DNA of 64,000 nucleotides from a virus, in the IMG/VR virus record IMGVR_UViG_3300042908_001106, positions 1 through 64,000 of that record; one strand, given 5' to 3'. The position numbers were made by a program, and so were the translations under genes. Every line of letters begins with the position of its first letter. Positions within the stretch are counted from its first letter, which is position 1. Positions 50,419-58,821 of this stretch are shown in pieces. The notes under the pieces were generated by a model. It saw only the letters and a program-made list of their open reading frames with translations, searched no databases and was not told the origin of the DNA.

Positions 50419-50688
50419 TTAAATTCGTGAATTTCGCCACGCTTCTATGCTTTCCCAACCGATAGGGATCAATGGGATTAAGTTGCTTGGTTTATAGCAT
50501 TTCTCATGAATCCGTCCAGCCTCTATACTGAATGACCTGGTACTCGGCGGGATCTCTTTTCCACACTCTACACAAACAACAGACTCGGGTTTGTAAGCAG
50601 TGGGATTCATTAGGTCTTTAAGCTCCTCTGGAGATGGGGTATATTCGTCGATATCCCATTCATCATCGCTATAGTTATCCATGTTCAT
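50419..50688 (-). CDS. Small acidic protein with Cys motif
   Basis: 89 residues. Acidic N-terminus; CVECGKEIPPSTRSF and a later HEKCY could bind zinc. Ends in GWESIEAWRNSR. Not recognised. Confidence 0.65.
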   Translation of the reverse strand: MNMDNYSDDEWDIDEYTPSPEELKDLMNPTAYKPESVVCVECGKEIPPSTRSFSIEAGRIHEKCYKPSNLIPLIPIGWESIEAWRNSRI

Positions 50689-50800
50689 TTGACTTGTTTT
50701 AAGGTGGGGTTGGGATTGAGGTGAGAGGGATTAGAGCCTTCTCGCCTCTTTTAGCGTGATTAAAATATTGTACACTGAACAGTAACAATAATGGAACAAT

Positions 50801-51046
50801 ATGGCAAGTGACAAGAAAAACAGAATTAACTCAACGCTCCCGGAATTCCATCGGAAATGGTTAAAGGTATGGGCTTTCCTGAAGTGCACCACGCCGACCG
50901 CATTGGCTGGCAATATTCTCCAGGCTAGGATTGAAGCTAACCTAGACTTGATTAGTCGGATGTTAGCAGAAAGGTCTGAAGATTTGGGGATATCTTCAGA
51001 CGAGTTAATCAGTCGGATTTTGGATGATTCCGAGATTAATGACTAG
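50801..51046 (+). CDS. Putative ribbon-helix-helix-like protein
   Basis: 81 residues. Strand NRINSTLPEFHRKWL, helix FLKCTTPTALAGNILQARI, then an acidic helix (SSDELISRILDDSE). The first part fits a ribbon-helix-helix fold. The only plus-strand gene in this stretch. Confidence 0.6.
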   Translation: MASDKKNRINSTLPEFHRKWLKVWAFLKCTTPTALAGNILQARIEANLDLISRMLAERSEDLGISSDELISRILDDSEIND

Positions 51047-51103
51047 ATTTAACCTTTGCTCGATAATCCTTTTGAGATACGGGGAAGGGGGTGTAAATTC
51101 GTT

Positions 51104-51538
51104 TTAAACGAGATTATTTAAGCTGTTTACAATTTCTTCCTTATTAATCTCGTCATCTACAAAGTTTTTTGTATGGATTGAGTCAATTAAGAATGGAAAA
51201 GCTCTTGATTCAGTAAGATGTATTGGTATCTTTAAAACATTGTCAATCTCACCGTTAAATATTTTATTTGCTATTGTCACAGCATCTTGAACGCTTAGAA
51301 CGCCATCATGTACCAACAATTCCACAATGCCAATTAATCCCATGTAGAATCCAGCTTTTAATAAATCCGAATAATCGGGTTTTACTATTTTGGCTTTTTC
51401 GTTAATTTCAACCGTAGATTTATGAGCTAAACTGTATTCTAAACAGTATTTGAAATTATCTGGGTTCAATTGTGAGAGTAAGATAACGCCTTTGTCACTT
51501 ACAAACTTTGAGCCAGAATCTAATTCTTTAATATTCAT
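51104..51538 (-). CDS. Uncharacterised protein
   Basis: 144 residues, mostly helical, with a mildly hydrophobic helix (AGFYMGLIGIVELLV). Ribosome site GGAGAC before the ATG. No family recognised. Confidence 0.65.
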   Translation of the reverse strand: MNIKELDSGSKFVSDKGVILLSQLNPDNFKYCLEYSLAHKSTVEINEKAKIVKPDYSDLLKAGFYMGLIGIVELLVHDGVLSVQDAVTIANKIFNGEIDNVLKIPIHLTESRAFPFLIDSIHTKNFVDDEINKEEIVNSLNNLV

Positions 51539-51562
51539 TTGACTTGTCTCCTTTGGTGATTG

Positions 51563-51892
51563 CTAAAACAAACTTAATTGACCTTCACTAACCATTTTAC
51601 TTTTGGGATTGTTCCATGACTCACCCCGACTGTTCACACAATTTCGCCAGTGAGGATAGGTTTTAAATGGCTTACCTAGTGCGATAAACTTTTCAATTAA
51701 CCGAAGTTCCTCAAGCCAGATTTTGTAAGGACTGCATTCCCTGGCTCCGAATGGGTAGTGGTCGTTGCAATACTTCCGGGCATCCTTAGAGTCGATTTCT
51801 TCACCTAAGCAAGCGCATTGCATCTCATATTCCATGAGGGAGTCTGCAATCCTTGAGATTGAACAATCGCGCCAAGACATTGATTTTTTCAT
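51563..51892 (-). CDS. Small protein with C-terminal beta-clamp-binding motif
   Basis: 109 residues with seven Cys, and a terminal EGQLSLF. QLSLF is the bacterial beta-clamp-binding consensus and a C-terminal location is typical of clamp partners. Suggests interaction with the host replication clamp, either to recruit or to inhibit it (inference). Coupled to the upstream gene by TAATG. Confidence 0.65.
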   Translation of the reverse strand: MKKSMSWRDCSISRIADSLMEYEMQCACLGEEIDSKDARKYCNDHYPFGARECSPYKIWLEELRLIEKFIALGKPFKTYPHWRNCVNSRGESWNNPKSKMVSEGQLSLF

Positions 51893-52185
51893 TATTTGAT
51901 AAGTGCAGGACTAAAATCAACCTCACAATCTAAACTCCATCTCGAATTGGCGGAGGTTCGGTACAAGGAAAAAACGCGATCGCTCTCAAGATCAATTAAA
52001 TAGCATTCTTGCCTTTTGTCTTCCTGGTTCCAATGTTCGCCTGTTGATTGGCAGTCATTGGGGTTAATTAATTGGCTTTCTAGTTGCTGGTAATCTTCAA
52101 TCTTTAAATATGAAGCATTAAACCCTCGTTTTTCAACGGATTGCAGCCAGTTGTATAATCGTTGAGATCCTGTAATTTTAATCAT
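51892..52185 (-). CDS. Uncharacterised protein
   Basis: 97 residues with a helical start (SQRLYNWLQSVEKRG) and a beta C-terminus (RQECYLIDLESDRVFSLYR). Ends as the next ATG begins. Not recognised. Confidence 0.6.
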   Translation of the reverse strand: MIKITGSQRLYNWLQSVEKRGFNASYLKIEDYQQLESQLINPNDCQSTGEHWNQEDKRQECYLIDLESDRVFSLYRTSANSRWSLDCEVDFSPALIK

Positions 52186-52186
52186 T

Positions 52187-52327
52187 TTAGTTGCCCTCCG
52201 ATGATGGATATGATAGCCAATACCAAAACGTTGTCAGTTGCCACTCGTGGGGGTTTTTGCGACTGACAATATTGCGCCATAGTCTGAAGTTGGCTCGAAA
52301 GTCACGCAGACCAGTCCAATCAATCAT
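52187..52327 (-). CDS. 46-aa protein
   Basis: Short frame MIDWTGLRDFRANFRLWRN ... YWLSYPSSEGN with a very strong AGGAGG ribosome site 4 bases before the ATG. Basic and Trp-rich. Overlaps the end of the upstream gene by 8 bases. Function unknown. Confidence 0.65.
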   Translation of the reverse strand: MIDWTGLRDFRANFRLWRNIVSRKNPHEWQLTTFWYWLSYPSSEGN

Positions 52328-52601
52328 CTTTCCTCCTGTGTTTTTTGGGGTTTAGCGATCGCAAATAATCTGCAATCGCTCGGCAATGGTTTGGATCATT
52401 AACATCTTCATGACACTGAATCCAATGTTTAATCAGTGTCAAATTGTAGCCATACCCCGCCCGATTCCCCCCAGGGCGTTTGTAATAATGAATATTTTCG
52501 ATCCATTTTTTGTGAGAGTGTTTAACGGAATCGGGATTTTTTAATCCCAGGAGTTTGACCGCTTCATGTTTGGAGCCAAATTCGTAGGCTGTGGCAATCA
52601 T
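52320..52601 (-). CDS. Small DNA-binding-like protein
   Basis: 93 residues. GSKHEAVKLLGLKNPDSVKHSHKKW has an excisionase/HTH look; a basic C-terminal end (NPKKHRRKDD). Overlaps the upstream stop by 4 bases. Confidence 0.6.
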   Translation of the reverse strand: MIATAYEFGSKHEAVKLLGLKNPDSVKHSHKKWIENIHYYKRPGGNRAGYGYNLTLIKHWIQCHEDVNDPNHCRAIADYLRSLNPKKHRRKDD

Positions 52602-52993
52602 AAACCTTGAATCCTTAACTGAATAGGAACCTCGTTAATCTCCAACAATCCTTTTTTAGAAAGTTTTGCCAATTCAACCTGAACATCTTGCACGTCGAAT
52701 TTAATTTCTTTCTCCTTCCCCAATGGAGTTACGCCAGAACAGTCAAGTATTGTGATTAGATTTTCTGGTGTAACTTCTAAATCTTTATTGCAGCCATAAA
52801 GAAGACGAAGCATATAGAGAATGTAGACAGATTTGTTTATTCCCCCTGCTATTAAATCCGATTGCAAATTATAAACAGATTGGACTAATTTACCCTGTTC
52901 ATTCATCACTGTCCCCATATTTTTCTCTGGGAATTGGACAATGTTTTCTTCCGTCGCCTTTGCATTTCCTAGCGAATACTCTCCCACAAACAT
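52598..52993 (-). CDS. Small protein, possibly winged-helix
   Basis: 131 residues from ATG 52993 with AGGAGGA upstream; a start at 53029 is rejected. Helical C-terminal part (DVQVELAKLSKKGLLEIN) fits a winged helix. Unknown role. Confidence 0.65.
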   Translation of the reverse strand: MFVGEYSLGNAKATEENIVQFPEKNMGTVMNEQGKLVQSVYNLQSDLIAGGINKSVYILYMLRLLYGCNKDLEVTPENLITILDCSGVTPLGKEKEIKFDVQDVQVELAKLSKKGLLEINEVPIQLRIQGL

Positions 52994-53003
52994 AGTGTTC
53001 CTC

Positions 53004-53297
53004 CTATTTAGTAAATGCAATCTTGGCATCCCAGAGGGTTTGAAGCCACTGGTTTTGAGTTGGCATTAAGTGTTGGTTTTTTTTTCTCAATGGATGGGGG
53101 AACATCCTCCGAGCTAGTTTAGATGCTGCGATCGCGTCTTTTTTAGAGTGAAAATACCCTGGGAAACATCGCCCCGATGCCAAGTGAGTGACACCCCAAT
53201 AGTCGTCGTCAATCCGATGCACAGCGATCCATTTTCTGACAGTTGCCTTTATTTTCCAGCGCCCATAAATAGTATGGGTTACAATCGTTTTTCTCAT
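53004..53297 (-). CDS. Small uncharacterised protein
   Basis: 97 residues. A beta hairpin core (WIAVHRIDDDYWGVTHLASG) followed by FHSKKDAIAASKLARRM, a beta-beta-alpha layout like DUF2188/WGR-type small domains. Coupled to neighbours by 4-base overlap. Confidence 0.6.
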   Translation of the reverse strand: MRKTIVTHTIYGRWKIKATVRKWIAVHRIDDDYWGVTHLASGRCFPGYFHSKKDAIAASKLARRMFPHPLRKKNQHLMPTQNQWLQTLWDAKIAFTK

Positions 53298-53485
53298 GAC
53301 TCAACCCTTGTTCTTGTGATAACTGAAACGGGAACCCCGTCCCAATCTTCCTGGATATAGTATCTGCCAGTGCCAGATTTGTTCATTTCCTCGCACTTTT
53401 TCCGAGCTTGATTAAATCTCGGATAAGACGCGATAATAACGCCTTTTCCTAGTTCCCAAATCGCGTAGCCCTTCTGTTTACTCAT
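53294..53485 (-). CDS. Small uncharacterised protein
   Basis: 63 residues, beta-alpha-beta (YAIWELGKGVIIASYPRFNQ, ARKKCEEMN, RYYIQEDW). Similar fold class to its downstream neighbour. Overlaps both adjacent genes. Confidence 0.6.
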   Translation of the reverse strand: MSKQKGYAIWELGKGVIIASYPRFNQARKKCEEMNKSGTGRYYIQEDWDGVPVSVITRTRVES

Positions 53486-53831
53486 TACCTTTCTGTATTC
53501 GTCTTAGTGTTAATTTGGCATATTCAATGGCAAAAAATATGCCCCCCTCATACTGTTCTATGAGGTGTTCTGCAAACTCCTGATTTAGAGTTGGCAATTT
53601 GCAAAACAATTGTTGATAAATTTCCTCCGGTTGTGAGGTTTTTCTTGCTGACCGGAATGATGGGGCGACCCTACCGTAATCGGCAGGGAGTTCCCCGACT
53701 CGCTTCCACCGGAAAAGCGTGGCTCTCCCTATTCCAAGATTTCGAGATATCTCGGTCAGGCTTTTGCCCGACTTAATAGCTTCGTAAGCTATTTTGCGGA
53801 TTTCTGGAGAATAACGCTTCGTACTTGACAT
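53478..53831 (-). CDS. Transposase-type HTH protein
   Basis: 117 residues from ATG 53831; a GTG at 53885 is possible. RYSPEIRKIAYEAIKSGKSL then EISRNLGIGRATLFRWKR is the homeodomain-like HTH found in IS3/IS630 transposase first ORFs. No catalytic domain follows, so it is probably a phage regulator of this fold. Confidence 0.7.
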   Translation of the reverse strand: MSSTKRYSPEIRKIAYEAIKSGKSLTEISRNLGIGRATLFRWKRVGELPADYGRVAPSFRSARKTSQPEEIYQQLFCKLPTLNQEFAEHLIEQYEGGIFFAIEYAKLTLRRIQKGNE

Positions 53832-53968
53832 CTGGTTAATGGTTACTGGGTTAAAAAAGGGGTAGTTATTTGAGAGTCTTTCCACCCCAGGAGATTCTTA
53901 CTTACAAACACAAACACAAAAAACAATTAAATCTTCTGGACATCACCTCCTTTCTGTCTTAAATTTAT

Positions 53969-54397
53969 TCAACACTCTGAAATATAGGTATAAACATCGT
54001 TTTGAAACTGCTCGTTTTCCCGTAAAGATTGGTGGTACTCTCCCATTTTTTTCAATGCGTGACCAAAATGTTTTAATGTCCCTCCCTCAAGTTTTATTAA
54101 ATAAGATCCATTGTTGTTGAAATAATTAGGAAATCTCGATGAAATTGGACTATACCAATACAAATACATTTCATCATCTCCAATGAGCAGACCGATGTCA
54201 CCTTGAAACATTTTTTCATCTTCATCAAAAAAGTCTTCAATCTTTTCTAATGTTTCGGATTTGATCGTGTGACACAAAAACGTAACGTCCGATACTATAC
54301 TTGTGTCAATCCCTATGTCTAAAATGCCTGTTGTGGCTTCTAATGTCAGGTTGCTTCCTATCTGACTTAATAACAATTGTAATTGTGGTGTTAGCAT
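53969..54397 (-). CDS. Uncharacterised protein
   Basis: 142 residues, alpha/beta, acidic (EKIEDFFDEDEKMF, GLLIGDDEMYLYWY). Not recognised. Confidence 0.65.
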   Translation of the reverse strand: MLTPQLQLLLSQIGSNLTLEATTGILDIGIDTSIVSDVTFLCHTIKSETLEKIEDFFDEDEKMFQGDIGLLIGDDEMYLYWYSPISSRFPNYFNNNGSYLIKLEGGTLKHFGHALKKMGEYHQSLRENEQFQNDVYTYISEC

Positions 54398-54412
54398 AAC
54401 CCTTTTCCTGCT

Positions 54413-54622
54413 TTAGTAAAGGTAATTGTTAAAATACTCGTCTTGTTCTGCTTCCTCTATTCTTTCCAGTTGCTCTCGCAGTTCCTCAAAACTTGAGTTG
54501 AGTTCAATGCCACTTATTCCTTTGCTCTTGTATCTCCCCAACATGGCTTGTAAATCTTCGTATTCAGTAAGTCCGTCGTCCTTGTAATTTTTGGCCGATG
54601 CCTGCAAGTCTCTGTAAAGCAT
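54413..54622 (-). CDS. Small acidic protein
   Basis: 69 residues, helical, Glu/Tyr-rich (YEDLQAMLGRYKS, EELREQLERIEEAEQDEY). Not recognised. Confidence 0.6.
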   Translation of the reverse strand: MLYRDLQASAKNYKDDGLTEYEDLQAMLGRYKSKGISGIELNSSFEELREQLERIEEAEQDEYFNNYLY

Positions 54623-54688
54623 ATTTCCTCATTTCCTGTATTTAGTAGTAATCAAAGATTTGAGGGGGAATTTCACCCCCAGAGTTAT

Positions 54689-55417
54689 TTAGGCTTTAGC
54701 TGATTTCAGTTGTTTAGAATTAGTTGCATTCAATTGAGCAACAGGAACTTGATTGAGTTCGGCTTCTGCGATTAAAGCCAAGCATTTAGCTTGATTTTCG
54801 ACTAACCGTTGATCAACACAAACATCCATCCCTTGAATTTCTTTCGCGGCTTCAAGTGCGGCTAATTCAAAATCCCCGACTGGCTCCCGATAACTACTGG
54901 CAATATGGAAGTAATTGCCAAACTTGCCTTCCGATTTTGCCATTTCAAATCGGAAGATTTTTTTGTTGTAGCTTTCACGAATTTTATTGAGGCTGTAGAT
55001 ATTGAAATCCGTTTGCATTCCATCAACAGCCCAAGAGTTAAGGGCATCTCTGACAAATTGTTCTGTCAGCGCACGGAATTTATCTTTACTTTGGCGGTGG
55101 ATCATGAACATTGAAAGTTCAGAAACCATCTCATTGAATTGGGTTTTCATCTCGCCGCCAACCGGAATCCCCCAGATTTCCAGAAACTCCTCGTTAATAT
55201 AGTTAGGCTCGAAAGTTAGGGTCTTAGTTGAAATATTGCAAACCGCCATTTCAACAAATTTTCCTTTGGTTAACCCCGCTTTTTCAGCTTCGGAACAGGT
55301 TAGACCGTTGGTATTGCCACCGACAAATTGACCCCATTCTTTTGAGCAGTTTCCACGATAACGACTAGGGGAAGGGGGAATTAAAAAGCCGAATCCGTCT
55401 GTTTGGATAATGTTCAT
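54689..55417 (-). CDS. Uncharacterised early protein, possibly nucleic-acid binding
   Basis: 242 residues. FGFLIPPSPSRYRGN and WGQFVGGNT near the N-terminus, then VEMAVCNISTKTLTFEP, a long helical middle and a final Ala/Glu helix (ALEAAKEIQG). Largest gene of the 50-56 kb block, so likely important early. The family is not identified. Confidence 0.7.
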   Translation of the reverse strand: MNIIQTDGFGFLIPPSPSRYRGNCSKEWGQFVGGNTNGLTCSEAEKAGLTKGKFVEMAVCNISTKTLTFEPNYINEEFLEIWGIPVGGEMKTQFNEMVSELSMFMIHRQSKDKFRALTEQFVRDALNSWAVDGMQTDFNIYSLNKIRESYNKKIFRFEMAKSEGKFGNYFHIASSYREPVGDFELAALEAAKEIQGMDVCVDQRLVENQAKCLALIAEAELNQVPVAQLNATNSKQLKSAKA

Positions 55418-55517
55418 GATTTGTTTTAGTTTTGAGTCTGTTTTTAGGTTTAATTCGGGCTAATCGCACCGCCCCAACGCCTCACAATCGCACTATGAAG
55501 CGTAAGGGAGGAGTGAT

Positions 55518-55715
55518 TTACCAATAATTTGTAAACCGAGGATGTCCATTTTTAGGGATGAATCGCTTCTCGACTAACCAGCGATCACCGTCTGGTGTGC
55601 ATGGCTTAAAGTTGGCTGGATCGCCATCATAATTACGAGCTTGCCAAGCCTGAATTTTTCGATATTCGACTTTCCCACCACGAACTTTTTCGACTTTATA
55701 GGGTTGAATGTCCAT
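55518..55715 (-). CDS. Small basic protein
   Basis: 65 residues, strand-rich and basic (KVEKVRGGKVEYRKIQAW, FKPCTPDGDRWLVEKRF). Not recognised. The gap 55418-55517 holds no gene. Confidence 0.6.
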   Translation of the reverse strand: MDIQPYKVEKVRGGKVEYRKIQAWQARNYDGDPANFKPCTPDGDRWLVEKRFIPKNGHPRFTNYW

Positions 55716-55738
55716 TTTATTCTCCTAAAATTACTTGA

Positions 55739-55957
55739 TTAATTTGGGCTGTTACCCCGACTTTGGAAGATTGAATGAATTAATTTATTAAACTCATCCA
55801 TCGGAATTGAATTTTCTGAAGCCTGTTTGATGATTGCAGGAATTTCTTGATCATCAATTTCGGTGCATCGGTCGTTGTAGGTTTCGTTGAACTCGACAAT
55901 AAAATCGCGTTCTTCTATTAACTCAACAAATCTTTCAGCTAACTGCTTGACATCCAT
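55739..55957 (-). CDS. Small acidic helical protein
   Basis: 72 residues from ATG 55957 with GGAGGAGGTGG upstream. Acidic helices (QLAERFVELIEERDFIVEF). Not recognised. Confidence 0.65.
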   Translation of the reverse strand: MDVKQLAERFVELIEERDFIVEFNETYNDRCTEIDDQEIPAIIKQASENSIPMDEFNKLIHSIFQSRGNSPN

Positions 55958-56040
55958 CACGCCACCTCCTCCTCAACCCAACTTTGCTCAACCAAAGCAT
56001 CGGCGGCTAACTGAAACGAACTATGGCGGGACGTACTGTA

Positions 56041-56454
56041 CTAAAAACCTTTCCCATGCACCAGCATCTCACCGACCGCATAAAACCAGGATTTGTACCG
56101 GACTACGAAGCCCAACTTGCAGCCGTTTTCATAAACAGCCGTTCCTGACTCTTTAGCCAAAGAAACGACTTTTTCTTGAGATGGTTCGGCAACGGGTTTC
56201 GATTTTTGAATTTGCTCCCAATAATTTAGGAACTGATCTGCACCAATTACGATTGCACCACCGCTAGACAATACAAACTTTAAAATGTCGTGATTGGTAA
56301 AGATACCTGTTATCTGTTCGGGTGTGGGATTGATTTGTCCGAATGTGTCCCAGGCGATGACTTGGGCGGCTATCTCCTTATCTAGTGCTAATGCCATAAC
56401 TTCAGGGGAAATAATGGACTGAACTTGATCAATGGTTGAAATTGTTGCTATCAT
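56041..56454 (-). CDS. Uncharacterised early protein under an operator-controlled promoter
   Basis: 137 residues, N-terminal helical half, then GAIVIGADQFLNYW and a C-terminal beta part (YENGCKLGFVVRYKSWFYAVG). First gene of the 56-50 kb minus block. Its transcript starts at the promoter at 56536-56564 and carries a 13-bp leader hairpin. Confidence 0.65.
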   Translation of the reverse strand: MIATISTIDQVQSIISPEVMALALDKEIAAQVIAWDTFGQINPTPEQITGIFTNHDILKFVLSSGGAIVIGADQFLNYWEQIQKSKPVAEPSQEKVVSLAKESGTAVYENGCKLGFVVRYKSWFYAVGEMLVHGKGF

Positions 56455-56478
56455 GGGTTTTGATTGGGTTTTGTCCCT

Positions 56479-56518
56479 AAGCGGTTGGCACTGATATCAA
56501 GTCGGGTGCCAACCGCTT
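56479..56518 (-). promoter_or_regulatory. Perfect 13-bp hairpin in the 5' leader
   Basis: AAGCGGTTGGCAC (56479-56491) pairs fully with GTGCCAACCGCTT (56506-56518), loop 14 bases, no U-run afterwards. Lies between the promoter and the gene starting at 56454. Confidence 0.8.
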
Positions 56519-56535
56519 TCGGCTTTGTATCTACA

Positions 56536-56564
56536 ATCTTATAGTAATCTAATTACTATGTCAA
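56536..56564 (-). promoter_or_regulatory. Early promoter with perfect palindrome as spacer
   Basis: TTGACA (56559-56564), 17-base spacer, TAAGAT (56536-56541). The spacer is TAGTAAT-N3-ATTACTA, a perfect palindrome; with flanks it becomes a 19-bp ATAGT-N9-ACTAT site as at 33.4 and 33.8 kb. TTGACA is preceded by AACCCC as in those promoters. Confidence 0.85.
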
Positions 56565-56672
56565 GGGGTTTCGGAAAAATTCTTGTTACTACACAAAAAG
56601 AAGTTTAGGTATTGGCGGCAAGGCTTGTACAGAAAGGCATTTAGCTTATGCGGTTGCAATCGACAATCACTC

Positions 56673-56945
56673 TCATCGCTTCTGACTAAAGGACTTGATT
56701 GTCACGGTAGGGAACAGGTCTCGGATATCAGCACCGAGGGTCTTTAAAACAAAATCCAATCTTTCACGACTAACAGATGCAACTTTTCCCTGTTCCCATT
56801 TGAGGATTGTGTCAAAGGAAACCGTTGGCTCCGTAAGGGTTGCAAGTTTTTTTTGCGATATGTTTTTGGCATTTCTTACATCTTGCAATCTAGTCCCAAC
56901 GTCCTTATCCCAAGCAATTTGGACAATACAGTTATATGGAATCAT
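56673..56945 (-). CDS. XRE-family HTH regulator
   Basis: 90 residues from ATG 56945 with GAGGAG just upstream; longer starts (57005, 57053) lack a ribosome site. HTH at about 18-75: GTRLQDVRNAKNISQKKLA, TVSFDTILKWEQG, RERLDFVLKTLGADIRDLF. A candidate repressor at the junction between early minus genes and the plus-strand replication module; may bind the palindromic operator upstream at 56542. Confidence 0.8.
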   Translation of the reverse strand: MIPYNCIVQIAWDKDVGTRLQDVRNAKNISQKKLATLTEPTVSFDTILKWEQGKVASVSRERLDFVLKTLGADIRDLFPTVTIKSFSQKR

Positions 56946-57053
56946 AATCTCCTCTTCTTGATCTTTCGGTATAGTATTGACATTACTACCTTTTTGTTCT
57001 AACATAGCAATATTGTAGGAATCTGGCAAGACCAAATCACCAGATTCCTGCAC

Positions 57054-57386
57054 CCCTGAAACAACAAGCCTTCCCTGGACGGATCGGCTTTGTAAAGCGT
57101 AAGGGAAAACCGCGAAAAGGAAAAATGCCTATGGGATGAAAAAACTGAACGGGCAGATTGTAGAACACCTAACCACCAGAGGGAAGATTCAAGCATTCCC
57201 TTTGGTTTCCTAAATAATGAAGAAAAAATTTGCCAGCCTGATTGCGATTTTCGCAGTCATAAATTGTTTATTTTTCTGCGAATCATCACAGAAAATCGGG
57301 GAAAATTCCCCGTCGGAAGAACAACCCAAACGGGGAGATGATCGAAGAAGCTGATCATCATTTTCCCTAAAGATTTTGAGGAAAAT
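57054..57386. other. Intergenic region between regulator and replication genes
   Basis: About 330 bases. Plus-strand fragments such as GRIGFVKRKGKPRKGK and GQIVEHLTTRGKIQAF can be read in two adjacent frames without a clear start, suggesting either a decayed small gene or chance. Also holds the small frame at 57217. No long repeat seen. Confidence 0.4.
57217..57354 (+). CDS. Possible 45-aa secreted peptide
   Basis: MKKKFASLIAIFAVINCLFF looks like a signal peptide, followed by a short polar tail. No ribosome site precedes the ATG, so it may not be expressed. Confidence 0.35.
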   Translation: MKKKFASLIAIFAVINCLFFCESSQKIGENSPSEEQPKRGDDRRS

Positions 57387-57662
57387 ATGAAGATTTCAAT
57401 TTCAGAAGAATTGGATGACATTGGAATGTCCGCCGAAGCGTTCCGAGTTTATTTCAATATTATTTGTTACGTCTCGTGTCACGAGACATTCCCAACTATT
57501 GACCAGATAACGGCGAAATGTTTTTCCAGACGACGCGCTTCTGGAAAAACATTTACAAGACTTGCATTACGCGAGCTAATTAAGCTCGGAATGGTTAGCG
57601 GTGATATCGAAACGGAAAACTACAGCCTAATACATCCCGATAAGTGGGAAGTGGGGGCGGCA
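57387..57662 (+). CDS. Winged-helix protein of the replication module
   Basis: 91-92 residues. SAEAFRVYFNIICYVSC, PTIDQITAKCF, RLALRELIKLGMV is a winged-helix layout as in replication initiators and DnaD-like proteins. The stop overlaps the next ATG (ATGA; the exact end is 57665). Confidence 0.7.
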
Positions 57663-58819
57663 TGAAAAGAGAGCGTCAACAAGGAGGGGATATTATCTCA
57701 GTCGAGCGTCACAATCGCGACTTTGTGATGATTGATAATTCGGCTGTTCAAGATCCGAATTTAAGCCTTAAAGCCACAGGCTTATTGAGTCTTTTAATCA
57801 GCTATCCGAGCAACTGGAAAATCAGTCTTAGTCACCTTTGCGGTGTCAAGCCAGATGGCAGGGATTCGATATTAAGCGGGTTAGCAGAACTCAGTCAATC
57901 TGGTTATTTACTCTATTTGCGGTGGCGTGACGCAGGGGGTTTGTGGTCTTCTCGATACATAGTTTTTGAGACTCCCCAACTCAAAGAAAAATATTTAGAA
58001 CAAATGCCAAAAGAGGACGTAGAGAAGATTACAGACCCATTTAGTCCATCCAAGGCTAAGGCAAAAAAACAGAAACTTTCACAAGAAACCACAACGGAAA
58101 ATCCACAGTGGAACCATAACGGAAAAACCGTAACGGAAAATCCATCATGGAAAAACCGTAGTGGAGAACCCGATCCAGATAAATACATAGATACAAATAC
58201 AAATCAAAAAAACGTATTAGAAAAGAAAGACCCCCTAACCCCCAACGGGGGAACCGGATGTCTTTCTCAGGAGGGGGAGGGGGAGAACTTGACCGGAGGG
58301 GGAGAAGAACGCAGCCCCAAACCAGTTGAACCTCCTCAAGCCATACAACAGGGCGCACCTGAACAAAAAAGCATTTTATCCGAGGATCAGATATCCGCCG
58401 CGCCGACACCAATTTATAGTGTTCACAAAAAGGAACATCAAGCCCGGATCGTTGAGATATACCAATCCAATAAACCTAGCGCCTGGTTGCCCGTTAACAA
58501 CCTTCACAGGGATATCAGAGTGATGGTAGATAGTCTTTTATCCTCTGAGAACTTTCAAGGCGATTTAGAGGCATTTTTGACGCGCTTAGAGAATGCCTTA
58601 AAAGAAATCAACGATCCGACTACTAAGTTTGGCTGGTTCCGTAATCAAGGAAATCTGGGACTGAGAACCCTACTATCCAACTACGGTAGACATTTGATGG
58701 AATTTAGTGATCGCTGGATGGAACGCCAAACCCCGCAAGTTCGATCCGATGTACTCCCCGATTGGGCATTAGAAGCCCAAAAAGAAATCGAAGCCCGACA
58801 AACCAAAAAGGCAGGTTAA
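57662..58819 (+). CDS. Replication initiator-like protein (O/DnaD-like)
   Basis: 385 residues from ATG 57662. N-terminal winged helix (LKATGLLSLLISYPSNWKISL, GRDSILSGLAELSQSGYL) as in phage replication proteins. A long acidic and Pro-rich linker (about 130-260) contains a short repeat of the type TENPQW/TENPSW. A C-terminal helical part precedes the loader-like gene. The order initiator, loader, DnaB is classic for phage replication. Confidence 0.75.
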   Translation: MKRERQQGGDIISVERHNRDFVMIDNSAVQDPNLSLKATGLLSLLISYPSNWKISLSHLCGVKPDGRDSILSGLAELSQSGYLLYLRWRDAGGLWSSRYIVFETPQLKEKYLEQMPKEDVEKITDPFSPSKAKAKKQKLSQETTTENPQWNHNGKTVTENPSWKNRSGEPDPDKYIDTNTNQKNVLEKKDPLTPNGGTGCLSQEGEGENLTGGGEERSPKPVEPPQAIQQGAPEQKSILSEDQISAAPTPIYSVHKKEHQARIVEIYQSNKPSAWLPVNNLHRDIRVMVDSLLSSENFQGDLEAFLTRLENALKEINDPTTKFGWFRNQGNLGLRTLLSNYGRHLMEFSDRWMERQTPQVRSDVLPDWALEAQKEIEARQTKKAG

Positions 58820-58821
58820 AC

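Noticed and set aside
53478-53831. Transposase gene
   Set aside because: Only the HTH part is present, embedded in an operon of small phage genes; no IS ends.
57060-57210. Plus-strand fragments reading like a small basic protein in two adjacent frames
   Set aside because: No start codon or ribosome site, and the frames are interrupted; could be a decayed gene but not supportable as a CDS.
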